DNA from: an uncultured beta proteobacterium
GTDB taxonomy: Bacteria; Pseudomonadota; Gammaproteobacteria; Burkholderiales; Burkholderiaceae_C
Assembly: GCA_903845935.1 (NCBI GenBank)
Contig: CAIMZI010000018.1
Coordinates: 1-35,611 of the forward strand
Length of the DNA stretch: 35,611 nt
Direction of reading: 5' to 3'
Shown: piece after piece, positions 1-7,830 of the stretch
Position numbering within the stretch: the stretch's first letter is position 1
Layout: each line of letters begins with the position of its first letter
Program-made: the position numbers and the translations under genes
The notes under the pieces: generated by a model
Databases searched by the model: none
The model's input: the letters and a program-made list of their open reading frames with translations, nothing else
Told to the model about the DNA's origin: nothing

Positions 1-1
1 C

Positions 2-223
2 TATATGCAGCTAAAGGACTTCAAGGAAGGCCGCAGAAACAACAACATCATGTCCCCTTTGGCCGGGTCGTTGAGCCGTGAAGATATGATTAACATAGCC
101 AACTATTTTGCAACACTACCGGTCAAACCAAACCCTTTCATTGCGGATGAGGCCAAGGTCAAATTGGGAAAAGCGAAGGCCGATGAAACGCTATGTTCAA
201 TGTGCCACCTCGGCGAATTCAAG
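2..223 (+). pseudogene. c-type cytochrome, 5' end outside the window, 3' end cut by IS66
   Basis: The frame is open from the window edge, so the gene starts upstream. The residues read like the region between the two halves of a cytochrome c4-like dihaem protein: a KDFKEGRR segment, then a helix ending NYFATLPVKPNPF, then a haem-binding CSMCH motif near base 200 and a following Leu-Gly-Glu-Phe. The family would continue with the rest of the second haem domain. Here the IS66 terminal repeat starts at base 224 instead, and the frame runs into the element and stops at 349. The protein would be periplasmic and carry electrons. Because most of the second haem domain is missing, the product is probably not functional. 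The family assignment is by motif only; the cytochrome c4 subtype is an inference. Confidence 0.75.
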
Positions 224-236
224 GTAAGCGGCTGGG
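224..236 (+). repeat. IS66 terminal inverted repeat, left end
   Basis: GTAAGCGGCTGGG, identical to the reverse complement of bases 2732-2744. It begins immediately after the last recognisable cytochrome codons. GTAAGCG is the usual start of IS66-family ends. Confidence 0.9.
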
Positions 237-262
237 CACGGCACCTTGACCGTGCCGTCAAT

Positions 263-1870
263 TCAGGATTGCGGTTGCCAGCGGTGTGGCAGCAGCTCCT
301 CGATGCGACTGTTCATGTGGGCAGGCAGCCTCGTCAGCACGTCCTTTAGATAAGCCCATGGGTCATGCCCATGTAACTTTGCGGACTGCAGTAAGCTCAT
401 CACGACAGCAGCACGTTGACCGGCCAGCTCACTGCCTGCAAACAACCAAGCCCGTCGTCCCATAGCCCATGGACGAATCAGATTCTCAAGATGGTTGTTA
501 TCAATTTGAACGTCGCCATCGGCCAAGTAATTTGTAAGCGCTTCCCAACGGTTCAAACTGTAGTCAATCGCCTTGGCCGTGGCACTGCCCTCGGGCACGC
601 GTTGCTTCTCCAGTTGCAACCAGATGTGCAATTCTTCGCAAAGCGGTTTGGAGCTGGACTGCCTTATCGCCTTTCGCTCTTCAGGCGATAAGCCTTTTAC
701 TTGGCGTTCAATTTGGTAGAGCGCTGCAATGCGCTGTATGGCCTGCGTGCCCACCGGACTGAGGTTGTCTTTGACCAGTTCATCAAACTTTCTACGTGCG
801 TGCGCGAAACAAGCTGCGCCGACACGGGTCTCTTTCTTTATGACCTGCTCATACACCCCGTACCCGTCGGATAACAGCGTGCCCGACCAGCCCTTCAGGA
901 ATTCAAGTGGGTACTTGGCCCCTCTGCCCAAGCAGAATTCGTACACCACTCCGGGTGAAACATCAAAGCCGCTGCGGGCATAAGCCCAAACATATGCTCG
1001 TTTGGTCTTTCCGGCTCCGGGGTCCAGCATGGCCACCGGTGTCTCGTCAGCATGAACCACTGCACAGCTGAGAACAAACTCCCGGTGTGCCGAGTACAGG
1101 GGCAGCAGTGCTGCACCTGCCTGGCCGGACCACGACGCCAGCGTGGAGCGCGGCGTGTGAACGCCGGAACGGGCGTTGATTTGTTCCTGGCGGTAATACG
1201 GAATGTGGTCAACGAAGCGGCTCACGGTGGTGTGCGCCACCAGACCGGCCGTAGGCACGCCCTTGTCGATGATCTGTGGATCTACTGGCTCTTGCACCAG
1301 GGTCTGACAACACTTGCAGGCCCACTTGCCCCGAATGTGACGGTGCACAAAGAATTCTGCTGGGATGATGTCCAGTCGCTCGCTCACGTCTTCGCCGATA
1401 CGCACCATGGCCTCGCCACAAGCACAGGTCGTGCTCTCTGGCTCATGGTGGTGGTCTACCCGTTTGAGGTGTTCGGGCAAGGCTTGGCGTTTGGGTTTAC
1501 GACGGGTGTCGGCGTCTGCAGTGGTGTCCGGCACCTTGCATGCCGCCTTCAACGCTGCGAGCTGGGCTTCCAGGTCTGCCTGGTCGGCAGCCATCGTTTC
1601 TTCAAACAACTGGCGTTGCTCAGCATTCATGCGTTCAGTCTTGGCAGCAAACTGCCGGGCCTTGAGGCGGCGCAGTTCAAAGGTGATGCTGGCGATCTTG
1701 GCATCCCTGAACTCGATGGCCTGCGCCTGAGATTCGATTTGCTGACCCTGCTGGGTAATCTGCTGGCTCTGTTGCCCGATATGTTGAAGCACCTTGGCGG
1801 CCAATTCAGCAGCGGCGGCGCTGCTCAGACCGACAAAGTCTTGGGGCTTAAGTTGATCCACGCTGAGCAT
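263..1870 (-). CDS. tnpC: IS66-family transposase TnpC (DDE enzyme)
   Basis: This is the main transposase of the IS66 element, which cuts and joins the element ends. An N-terminal leucine/glutamine-rich stretch (likely coiled coil) leads to a zinc-finger-like region with CACGEAM and CKCC cysteine pairs. The catalytic DDE domain follows: HADETP for the first Asp, LLSDGYG for the second Asp, and NNHLENLIRP for the Glu. The first ATG at 1870 gives 535 residues, close to the usual family length. A TTG at 1921, preceded by an AAAGGG-like sequence, would add 17 residues and cannot be excluded. No frameshift or internal stop is seen, so the enzyme looks intact. It is the third gene of the tnpA-tnpB-tnpC set. 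Confidence 0.93.
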   Translation of the reverse strand: MLSVDQLKPQDFVGLSSAAAAELAAKVLQHIGQQSQQITQQGQQIESQAQAIEFRDAKIASITFELRRLKARQFAAKTERMNAEQRQLFEETMAADQADLEAQLAALKAACKVPDTTADADTRRKPKRQALPEHLKRVDHHHEPESTTCACGEAMVRIGEDVSERLDIIPAEFFVHRHIRGKWACKCCQTLVQEPVDPQIIDKGVPTAGLVAHTTVSRFVDHIPYYRQEQINARSGVHTPRSTLASWSGQAGAALLPLYSAHREFVLSCAVVHADETPVAMLDPGAGKTKRAYVWAYARSGFDVSPGVVYEFCLGRGAKYPLEFLKGWSGTLLSDGYGVYEQVIKKETRVGAACFAHARRKFDELVKDNLSPVGTQAIQRIAALYQIERQVKGLSPEERKAIRQSSSKPLCEELHIWLQLEKQRVPEGSATAKAIDYSLNRWEALTNYLADGDVQIDNNHLENLIRPWAMGRRAWLFAGSELAGQRAAVVMSLLQSAKLHGHDPWAYLKDVLTRLPAHMNSRIEELLPHRWQPQS

Positions 1871-1952
1871 GTTTGTATTGTGCAAAATCCAAACAAAAAA
1901 GTGAATTAGGGCATCCTCCAATTGCCCTTTTTACCGCGTTAAAGGACAGTTC

Positions 1953-2294
1953 CTACACCCGCGTAATGGACTGCATTTGTTCCAGTCGGCTCCATGGAAG
2001 TCCCAGCACCAGGGCATCGAATTGCTGCTTTGTTAACGTGATCGAGACGGCCATATTGGCGCCACCGCGTGGCCATTCAAATCCGCCTTGATTGAGCCGA
2101 CGGGCCGCGCACCACATGCCAAATCCATCGTGCAACAGTAGCTTCATGCGATTGCCCCGCGCGTTGGCGAACAGGTATCCATGGTGGGCCTGGGCCGCGC
2201 CGAACACCTGAACCACTCGGGCCAACAGGCGCTCGGTGCCCATGCGCATGTCAATCGGAGCGGTGGCCAGCCACAGCGCGTCGATGCGGATCAT
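1953..2294 (-). CDS. tnpB: IS66 family accessory protein TnpB (IS66 Orf2-like)
   Basis: The 113-residue protein starts MIRIDALWLATAPIDMRMG and contains HHGYLFANARGNRMKLLLHDGFGMW in two recognisable blocks, both hallmarks of the IS66 Orf2 family. It is required with TnpA and TnpC for transposition in studied IS66 elements; its biochemical role is not well defined. The start at 2294 is chosen because it matches the family N-terminus and because its ATG overlaps the tnpA stop codon in an ATGA arrangement. That overlap implies translational coupling. The open frame extends 18 codons further upstream, but that part lies inside tnpA and does not resemble the family. Confidence 0.93.
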   Translation of the reverse strand: MIRIDALWLATAPIDMRMGTERLLARVVQVFGAAQAHHGYLFANARGNRMKLLLHDGFGMWCAARRLNQGGFEWPRGGANMAVSITLTKQQFDALVLGLPWSRLEQMQSITRV

Positions 2295-2686
2295 CGCAGC
2301 CACTCGCGCAACCAGGCGCCACAATCGCCTGCCAGCTCGCTGGGCCACATCACAGTGACCGAGGATGTGCCGCGCCGCAATTCCATGCGAATTTCTGGCG
2401 TGGCCGCCACAGCCACAGGTTTGGTGGGAGCGGGTTCTGGCTCCGTGCTCAAGGTGACCGGAACAAACGCCTGTGGCTGAACGACCAGCATTCCCTGGCT
2501 ATGTTCACGTATCCATCGGTGCACGATGTTGGTATTGATGCCATTTTGCAGAGCAACTCCAGCAATGGACGCGCCGGGCTGCGCGCATGTCTGGACAACC
2601 TGCAGCTTGAGTTCAGGACTGTAGAACCGCCGCTTGGGGACTTGGATAGTGCGAGCTTCGCTCGCCATGGTGTGCATGATGTTCAT
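2291..2686 (-). CDS. tnpA: IS66 accessory protein TnpA (helix-turn-helix)
   Basis: The N-terminal half carries a transposase-type helix-turn-helix (RRFYSPELKLQVVQ, then PGASIAGVALQNGIN and HRWIREH) resembling the TnpA/IsnA proteins that open IS66 operons and probably bind the element ends. The C-terminal half is proline/alanine-rich and then ends in a short conserved block (MELRRG, MWPSE). The start is uncertain. The frame is open from a GTG at 2704, with ATGs at 2686, 2677 and 2668. I give 2686 because a GGAG lies 12 bases upstream, but the conserved part begins near 2668. The stop overlaps the tnpB start. Confidence 0.85.
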   Translation of the reverse strand: MNIMHTMASEARTIQVPKRRFYSPELKLQVVQTCAQPGASIAGVALQNGINTNIVHRWIREHSQGMLVVQPQAFVPVTLSTEPEPAPTKPVAVAATPEIRMELRRGTSSVTVMWPSELAGDCGAWLREWLR

Positions 2687-2731
2687 CGCGCACACTATCT
2701 CCACTCATCAGTCGACCTTCAAGATGGGATG

Positions 2732-2744
2732 CCCAGCCGCTTAC
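2732..2744 (-). repeat. IS66 terminal inverted repeat, right end
   Basis: CCCAGCCGCTTAC, the exact inverse of bases 224-236. It marks the right end of the element, about 80 bp from the stop codon of the neighbouring regulator gene. Confidence 0.9.
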
Positions 2745-2823
2745 GCCCATGGGCCGCGAGAGCAGATGTTCACGACCTTCAGCTTTAGGGTGATCTAGTT
2801 GTCTGGGCGACTGCGTGATCGCC

Positions 2824-3114
2824 TCAGCCCATGCGGGCGAGAAGGGTCTCCATGTCTTTGAGCATGAGGTCCAGCCCCGCCTTTTGCTCCGCATCTGGGT
2901 GCAGATGGGTTTGCAGCTCCTGCTCCAAGAAGCACACCGTCATACGCAAATATGTACTGTCGAGTGCCTTGCGCACAGCAGAGAACTGCTGGCCAATCTT
3001 CAGACAATCTTCCCCTTCCTCAACCATCCGCTGAATTCCGCGAATCTGGCCTTCAGCCCGGCGCAGGCGATTCAGTACATCGGTACGCGCTTGGGCATTG
3101 TTCAATACAGCCAT
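2824..3114 (-). CDS. CsoR/RcnR/FrmR-family transcriptional repressor with unusual ligand residues
   Basis: This 96-residue all-helical protein is of the DUF156 family, whose members repress genes until they bind copper, nickel, formaldehyde or persulfide. The family signature is clear: RLRRAEGQIRGIQRMVEEGEDC near residues 16-37 (two adjoining parts), then QQFSAVRKAL. The conserved cysteine is Cys37. The second family position (His or Cys, 25 residues after that Cys in CsoR and FrmR) is Phe here, with a cysteine one residue earlier (Cys61). The third CsoR/CstR position (29 residues after) is Glu. The sensed ligand therefore cannot be read from the canonical pattern. The start at 3114 fits family length; an ATG at 3162 would add 16 residues. 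It diverges from a sulfate-binding protein gene, which may be its target. Confidence 0.85.
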   Translation of the reverse strand: MAVLNNAQARTDVLNRLRRAEGQIRGIQRMVEEGEDCLKIGQQFSAVRKALDSTYLRMTVCFLEQELQTHLHPDAEQKAGLDLMLKDMETLLARMG

Positions 3115-3235
3115 GGTGCAGTTCTCATCACTTTGGGTGGCTAACGCTATATTTTCGCCCATCTTGATCCCAGCCGTACAGCTGCTGAGTTCGGCTAAGA
3201 GGCGTTGACGATGGTGTTCGGCCCGGTTAGACGAC

Positions 3236-3249
3236 TTGGACATATCCAA
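3236..3249. promoter_or_regulatory. Short inverted repeat TTGGA-CATA-TCCAA between divergent genes
   Basis: A perfect 5-bp dyad lies in the roughly 225-bp gap between the CsoR-type regulator and sbp, 90 bp upstream of the sbp start. It could be an operator for either CysB or the CsoR-type protein. It lacks the G/C tract typical of CsoR/RcnR operators, so the assignment is open. Confidence 0.25.
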
Positions 3250-3339
3250 ACAACAAATGGTTCGTTGGGCGATTGCGCCGTGGGCTGCACAATCGTGCCT
3301 CCGCACATCGCGCTGTTTGCCACCTATCAATGGATATTT

Positions 3340-4338
3340 ATGAAACTCAAACAAAAACTGTGGCTGGTACTCGCAGCCCTGACGCTTGGCGCCAGCAACC
3401 TGGCGTCTGCGCAAGCGCTTTTGAATGCGTCTTACGACGTGTCGCGCGAGTTTTACAAGGACGTCAACACCGCCTTCATCGCCAGCTACAAAAAGAGCAC
3501 CGGCAAGGACGTGAAGATCGACCAGTCGCACGGCGGCTCCAGCGCCCAGGCGCGTGCCGTGAACGACGGCCTGGATGCGGATGTGGTGACCATGAACACC
3601 ACCACCGACGTGGAGTTTCTGGCCAGCACCGGTATCGTCGCCAAAGACTGGAAGACGCGCTTCCCGCACAACGCTTCGCCGACATCGAGCACCATGCTGT
3701 TCCTGACGCGCGAAGGCAACCCCAAGCACATCAAGGACTGGGACGACCTGACCAAGCCCGGCATCTCGGTAGTGCTGGTCAATCCCAAGACCGGTGGCAA
3801 TGGCCGCATGGCCTATCTGGCGGCCTGGGGCTATGCGCACAAAAAGGGCGGCACCGATGCACAGGCGGCCGAGTTTGTCGGCAAGCTCTACAAAAATGTG
3901 CCGGTGCTGGCCAAGGGCGGACGCGACGCCACCACCATTTTTTTACAGCGCAATATCGGCGATGTGCTGATCACCTTTGAGTCCGAAGTGGTCTCGGTGG
4001 ACCGCGAGTTCGGCGCCGGCAAGGTGGACGCGGTACACCCCAGCATCAGCATCGTGGCGGAGAACCCGGTGGCCGTGGTGGAGCGCACGGTGGCAAAGAA
4101 GGGCACGGCCGAACTGGCAAAGGCTTACCTGAACTACCTCTACACCGACGAAGCGCAAGAGATTGCCGCCAAGCACGCCCTGCGCCCGATCAACCCGGCC
4201 ATTCTGAAAAAGTACGCCTCCACCTTCAAGCCCATTCAACTCTTCACCGTGGAGGAACTGTTCGGTTCCCTGGCCGAGGCGCAGAAGGTGCACTTCAATG
4301 ACGGCGGGCAGTTCGACAAGCTGTACACGGTGAAGTAA
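3340..4338 (+). CDS. sbp: Periplasmic sulfate-binding protein (first copy)
   Basis: Captures sulfate (possibly thiosulfate) in the periplasm for the CysTWA importer encoded downstream. The 332-residue protein starts with a Sec signal peptide (MKLKQKLW, hydrophobic core, cleavage after ASAQA). The mature part shows Sbp/CysP family motifs: LNASYDVSREFY, QSHGGSSAQARAV, DADVVTMN, and NPKTGGNGRMAYLAAWGYA. I chose the ATG at 3340 because it gives the signal peptide; the frame is open another 45 codons upstream without family similarity. The ribosome binding site is weak. It lies 288 bp before cysT and is a paralogue of the protein encoded at 7831. The family does not allow sulfate and thiosulfate specificity to be separated by eye. 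Confidence 0.93.
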   Translation: MKLKQKLWLVLAALTLGASNLASAQALLNASYDVSREFYKDVNTAFIASYKKSTGKDVKIDQSHGGSSAQARAVNDGLDADVVTMNTTTDVEFLASTGIVAKDWKTRFPHNASPTSSTMLFLTREGNPKHIKDWDDLTKPGISVVLVNPKTGGNGRMAYLAAWGYAHKKGGTDAQAAEFVGKLYKNVPVLAKGGRDATTIFLQRNIGDVLITFESEVVSVDREFGAGKVDAVHPSISIVAENPVAVVERTVAKKGTAELAKAYLNYLYTDEAQEIAAKHALRPINPAILKKYASTFKPIQLFTVEELFGSLAEAQKVHFNDGGQFDKLYTVK

Positions 4339-4346
4339 TACAAGCC

Positions 4347-4368
4347 GCACCCAGCAGAACCCGGGTGC
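4347..4368 (+). terminator. Hairpin just after sbp
   Basis: GCACCC and GGGTGC form a perfect 6-bp stem with a 10-base loop, starting 9 bases after the sbp stop. There is no run of T afterwards, so it may be a transcript-stabilising hairpin rather than an intrinsic terminator. Confidence 0.35.
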
Positions 4369-4403
4369 ATTCAGTCGTCGCATTCCAACCATGCTCGCTG
4401 ACA

Positions 4404-4481
4404 ATGACGCCAGGGCGGCTGGTATAGCGAAGTAAAGGGGGCCCGCCGGGCGGAGGACGTAACCATCTGCCTAGGCGTCAT
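4404..4481. repeat. MITE-like element with 8-bp perfect terminal inverted repeats
   Basis: ATGACGCC at 4404-4411 is matched by GGCGTCAT at 4474-4481. The enclosed GC-rich stretch (GGGGGCCCGCCGGGCGG and neighbours) could fold further. It sits in the sbp-cysT gap and has no coding sense I can recognise. It could be a small non-autonomous mobile element or simply a structured untranslated region. Only one copy is visible in this window. Confidence 0.3.
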
Positions 4482-4517
4482 CGGCCTGTACAAAAGCATG
4501 CATAGCGAGAGTCCGAC

Positions 4518-4540
4518 TTGCTTGGTTTTCGCATAAGCAA
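4518..4540. promoter_or_regulatory. LysR-type candidate operator upstream of cysT
   Basis: TTGCTT, 11 bases, AAGCAA: a perfect 6-bp dyad with LysR-regulator spacing, 87 bp before the cysT ATG. A CysB-type LysR regulator is encoded at 8893, which makes it the natural candidate to bind. A second dyad (ACGAC-AAA-GTCGT, within 4537-4560) follows directly. Binding is inferred from sequence only. Confidence 0.35.
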
Positions 4541-4583
4541 ACAACGACAAAGTCGTTTGCGCACACCCCACAAGTGCGCAAAA

Positions 4584-4599
4584 TGTGACATAGGTCACT
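4584..4599. promoter_or_regulatory. CRP/FNR-like palindrome upstream of cysT
   Basis: TGTGACATAGGTCACT matches the CRP consensus TGTGA-N6-TCACA at all but the last base. It ends 27 bp before the cysT ATG. This close to the start it would act as a repressor site or lie in the leader, unless transcription begins very near the gene. It could belong to any CRP/FNR-family regulator. Confidence 0.35.
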
Positions 4600-4626
4600 T
4601 TGTGGTGGCCTTTCATTTTTTCCTTC

Positions 4627-5478
4627 ATGTCCACACTATCTATTCCCCGGCGAACGCCCAAACGCGTGCTGCCCGGCTTCAAACTGACGCTGGGTTACAC
4701 GCTGCTTTACCTGAGCGTGATCGTGCTGATCCCGCTCTCGGCCCTGATCTTCAAAACCTTCACCCTGACCTGGGACCAGTTTGTGCTGGCGGTGAGCAGC
4801 CCGCGCGTGATGGCGTCGTACCGGCTGACCTTTGGCGCCTCGCTGATTGCGGCCACGGTGAACGCCGTATTTGGCCTGCTGGTGGCCTGGGTGCTGGTGC
4901 GCTACCAATTCCCCGGCAAAAAGATCATCGACGCGCTGGTGGACCTGCCCTTTGCCCTGCCCACCGCCGTGGCCGGCATTTCGCTCACCGCGCTCCTGGC
5001 CAGCAACGGCTGGGTTGGCTCGCTCTTGGAGCCCTACGGCGTGCAGTTGGCCTTTAACCGCAACGGCGTGGTGATAGCGCTGATCTTTATCGGCCTGCCC
5101 TTTGTGGTGCGCACGGTGCAGCCGGTGCTGGAAGACGCCGAGAAGGAACTTGAAGAAGCCGCCACCTGCCTGGGCGCCACGCGCCTGCAGACCTTCTGGC
5201 ATGTGATCTTCCCGACCATTGCGCCAGCACTCTTGACCGGCTTTGCCATGGCCTTTGCCCGCGCCATTGGCGAGTACGGCTCGGTCATCTTTATCGCCGG
5301 CAACATGCCCATGATTTCCGAGATCACGCCGCTGATCATCATCGGCAAGCTGGAGCAATACGACTATGCCGGCGCCACCGCTGTGGCCGTGGTGCTGCTG
5401 GTGATCTCTTTCGCCCTGCTGTTGGTGATCAACGCCCTGCAAGCCTGGCAGCGCCGCCGCAACGGAGCCTCGTCATGA
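4627..5478 (+). CDS. cysT: Sulfate/thiosulfate ABC importer, inner-membrane permease CysT (CysU)
   Basis: One of the two membrane subunits that form the sulfate channel with CysW. The 283-residue protein has about six hydrophobic segments and the cytoplasmic coupling (EAA) loop: [23 protein letters not shown], in which the EAA...G pattern contacts the ATPase CysA. The motif [15 protein letters not shown] before it is typical of CysT. The ATG at 4627 begins [10 protein letters not shown], a normal CysT start. An upstream GTG at 4600 in the same frame adds nine hydrophobic residues and is less likely. The stop overlaps the cysW start in an ATGA, so cysT, cysW and cysA form an operon. Confidence 0.96.
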   Translation: MSTLSIPRRTPKRVLPGFKLTLGYTLLYLSVIVLIPLSALIFKTFTLTWDQFVLAVSSPRVMASYRLTFGASLIAATVNAVFGLLVAWVLVRYQFPGKKIIDALVDLPFALPTAVAGISLTALLASNGWVGSLLEPYGVQLAFNRNGVVIALIFIGLPFVVRTVQPVLEDAEKELEEAATCLGATRLQTFWHVIFPTIAPALLTGFAMAFARAIGEYGSVIFIAGNMPMISEITPLIIIGKLEQYDYAGATAVAVVLLVISFALLLVINALQAWQRRRNGASS

Positions 5479-6383
5479 GCAACACCCGCACCCAACGCAC
5501 AGCCAAGGCCGGCACCACCGAGCCGACCTGGGTCAAGTGGACGCTCTTGAGCATCGCCCTGGGCTTCATCTTTCTGTTCCTGGTACTGCCTTTGGCAGCG
5601 GTGTTTACCGAGGCCCTGCGCAAGGGCGGCGGTGCCGCATTTGAAGCGCTGAAGGAACCCGACGCCTGGAGCGCCATCCGCCTGACGCTGATCACCGCCG
5701 CCATCGCCGTGCCGCTGAACCTGGTGTTTGGCATTGCCGCGGCATGGTGCATTGCCAAGTACGAATTCCGTGGCAAGGCCTTTCTGACCACGCTGGTGGA
5801 TCTGCCGTTTTCGGTGTCGCCGGTGGTGGCGGGCCTGGTCTATGTGCTGATGTTTGGCGCCCAGGGCTGGTTTGGCCCCTGGCTGCAGGCGCATGACATC
5901 AAGATCGTGTTTGCCATACCCGGCATCGTGCTGGCCACCATCTTTGTGACCTTCCCCTTTATCGCCCGCGAGCTGATTCCGCTGATGCAGGCCCAGGGCA
6001 CCGAAGAAGAGCAGGCCGCAATTGTGCTGGGTGCCACCGGCTGGCAGACCTTCTGGCATGTCACGCTGCCCAACATCAAATGGGGCCTGGTCTACGGCGT
6101 GATCCTGTGCAATGCACGTGCCATGGGCGAGTTTGGCGCGGTGTCTGTGGTGTCTGGCCATATCCGAGGCCAGACCAACACCGTGCCCCTGCATGTGGAA
6201 ATTTTGTACAACGAATACCAGAGCGTGGCCGCCTTTGCCGTGGCCTCGCTGCTGGCCCTCCTGGCCCTGGTCACGCTGGTGATTAAGCAGGTGGTGGAGT
6301 GGCGCTTTGAGCGTGACCAGAAGGCCGCCGCTGAGCTGCCGCCCGAACGCCCGCTGACCAATCCCGTTGTAGCCCAAGCCTGA
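5475..6383 (+). CDS. cysW: Sulfate/thiosulfate ABC importer, permease CysW
   Basis: Second membrane subunit of the sulfate importer, 302 residues. The sequence shows a short cytoplasmic N-terminus, about six transmembrane segments, the CysW-type [17 protein letters not shown] motif, and an EAA-type loop ([20 protein letters not shown]) that docks on CysA. The stretch [22 protein letters not shown], seen here in two adjoining parts, is highly characteristic of CysW. It overlaps the cysT stop by four bases, so it is translationally coupled, and is followed 29 bp later by cysA. Nothing is missing compared with the family. Confidence 0.96.
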   Translation: MSNTRTQRTAKAGTTEPTWVKWTLLSIALGFIFLFLVLPLAAVFTEALRKGGGAAFEALKEPDAWSAIRLTLITAAIAVPLNLVFGIAAAWCIAKYEFRGKAFLTTLVDLPFSVSPVVAGLVYVLMFGAQGWFGPWLQAHDIKIVFAIPGIVLATIFVTFPFIARELIPLMQAQGTEEEQAAIVLGATGWQTFWHVTLPNIKWGLVYGVILCNARAMGEFGAVSVVSGHIRGQTNTVPLHVEILYNEYQSVAAFAVASLLALLALVTLVIKQVVEWRFERDQKAAAELPPERPLTNPVVAQA

Positions 6384-6412
6384 ACCTATCCAAGAATTTC
6401 GAGAACGACACC

Positions 6413-7528
6413 ATGAGCATCGCCATCCGCAACGTCAGCAAGGACTTCGGCACCTTCCACGCCCTGCGCGACGTCAGTCTGGACATTGAGTCCGGCGAAC
6501 TCGTCGCCCTGCTGGGGCCCTCGGGCTGTGGCAAAACCACACTCCTGCGCATCATTGCCGGGCTCGAAACGGCGGACCAGGGATCCATCCTGTTCAGCGG
6601 TGAGGACACCACCGACGTCCATGTGCGCGAGCGCAACGTGGGATTTGTGTTCCAGCACTACGCGCTGTTCCGCCACATGAGCGTGTTTGACAACGTGGCC
6701 TTTGGTCTGCGCATGAAGCCGCGCGCCAACCGCCCCTCAGAGGCCGTTATCAAGCAAAAAGTACACGACCTGCTGGGTCTGGTGCAGCTCGACTGGCTGT
6801 CCGACCGCTACCCGGCACAACTCTCTGGCGGCCAGCGCCAACGAATTGCCCTGGCCCGCGCCCTGGCCGTGGAGCCCAAGGTGCTGCTGCTGGACGAGCC
6901 CTTTGGCGCACTCGATGCCAAGGTACGCAAGGAGCTGCGCCGCTGGCTGCGCCGCCTGCATGACGACCTGCATGTGACCAGCATCTTTGTCACCCACGAC
7001 CAAGAAGAGGCGCTGGAAGTGGCCGACCGCGTGGTGCTAATGAACACCGGCAAGATCGAACAAATCGGCTCGCCGCAAGAGGTCTGGGACCATCCGGCCA
7101 GCCCCTTTGTCTACGGCTTTTTGGGTGACGTCAACCTGTTCCATGGCCGCGCCCACGAAGGCGAAATGTTGATCGGCGAAGACCAGCATGGTGTTCGCTT
7201 GCAGAGCCCCGAGCACAGCGCCACCCAGGACGCCAAGGCCTTTGCCTACGTGCGGCCTCACGACTTGGATGTGCGGCGTTACAAGGCCGGTGAAGAGAGC
7301 GGGATCGGCGCCTACCAACCGCAAAGCGGCATTCCGGCCAAGCTGGTGCGAGCCATCGTGGTCGGACCGATTGCCCGCCTGGAGTTGCTGCCGCTGGATG
7401 CTTCTGCCGCTGGCAGTGGCGACATCATCGAGGCCCAGATCGGCGCGCAGCAGTACGCGGTGGAAGGGTTCAAGGAGGGCGAAACTCTGGTGCTGACGCC
7501 GCGTAAGGCGCGGGTCTTTGTCGCGTAA
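6413..7528 (+). CDS. cysA: Sulfate/thiosulfate ABC importer, ATPase CysA
   Basis: Cytoplasmic ATPase that drives sulfate import through CysT/CysW. The 371-residue protein has Walker A GPSGCGKT (about residues 35-42), the Q-loop [12 protein letters not shown], the signature LSGGQRQR (about 137-144), Walker B LLLDEP followed by FGALDAKVR (about 158-170), and the H-loop [11 protein letters not shown]-terminal regulatory TOBE-like domain follows, containing the YVRPHDLDV motif usual in CysA. The start at 6413 has a GAGAA upstream. All catalytic motifs are present. It ends the cysTWA operon; a 302-bp gap separates it from the second sulfate-binding protein. Confidence 0.97.
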   Translation: MSIAIRNVSKDFGTFHALRDVSLDIESGELVALLGPSGCGKTTLLRIIAGLETADQGSILFSGEDTTDVHVRERNVGFVFQHYALFRHMSVFDNVAFGLRMKPRANRPSEAVIKQKVHDLLGLVQLDWLSDRYPAQLSGGQRQRIALARALAVEPKVLLLDEPFGALDAKVRKELRRWLRRLHDDLHVTSIFVTHDQEEALEVADRVVLMNTGKIEQIGSPQEVWDHPASPFVYGFLGDVNLFHGRAHEGEMLIGEDQHGVRLQSPEHSATQDAKAFAYVRPHDLDVRRYKAGEESGIGAYQPQSGIPAKLVRAIVVGPIARLELLPLDASAAGSGDIIEAQIGAQQYAVEGFKEGETLVLTPRKARVFVA

Positions 7529-7732
7529 ATCTGAAATGCCACGCTACACATGTTTACGAATTCTCGCCATATAGCGGGTTGGAGATAAGGCCTGCCTCGC
7601 GCCTATTTTGTACAAATCTCCGCGGCTTTAATGTCCCGCCCAAGGCCAATGATGTTGCACTTGAACGCGTGGCGATGGGAGTTGCCGCAATTGCAAGAGT
7701 CGGTCCATAAAAGATGCGCTTATATGATTTTG

Positions 7733-7756
7733 TACTTAAGAAGTAACAATTAAGTA
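7733..7756. promoter_or_regulatory. Inverted repeat TACTTAA-N10-TTAAGTA upstream of the second sbp
   Basis: A perfect 7-bp dyad with a 10-base spacer lies in an AT-rich stretch of the cysA-sbp gap, about 75 bp before the start of the second sulfate-binding protein. The position and size fit an operator for a LysR-type protein such as the CysB encoded in the same transcript. The rest of the gap (7529-7830) holds two copies of TTTTGTAC (7606-7613 and 7728-7735) but no gene. Confidence 0.35.
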
Positions 7757-7830
7757 GTTCCTGCTTTAACGATCAACTTCCAGAATCCCATCTATCGAAC
7801 TTTTGCGCTGCACAGATTTTGGAGTTGACC

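Larger units (their letters stand above)
224..2744 (-). mobile_element. Complete IS66-family insertion sequence (about 2.5 kb)
   Basis: The element holds the three genes typical of IS66 (tnpA, tnpB, tnpC) in order on the minus strand. It is bounded by inverted repeats beginning GTAAGCGGCTGGG: 13 bp perfect, about 15 bp with two further matches, and weaker similarity out to roughly base 30 from each end. The length of 2521 bp is normal for the family. IS66 elements usually make 8-bp target duplications. The flanks here are AATTCAAG on the left and GCCCATGG on the right, so there is none. All three reading frames are intact, so the element could still be active. It interrupts a cytochrome gene on the left, and the other part of that gene is not found on the right. 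Confidence 0.95.

Noticed and set aside
4600..4626. GTG at 4600 as the start of cysT
   Set aside because: It would add nine hydrophobic residues not typical of CysT, and it would place the CRP-like palindrome directly on the start. The ATG at 4627 fits the family better, although neither has a good ribosome binding site.
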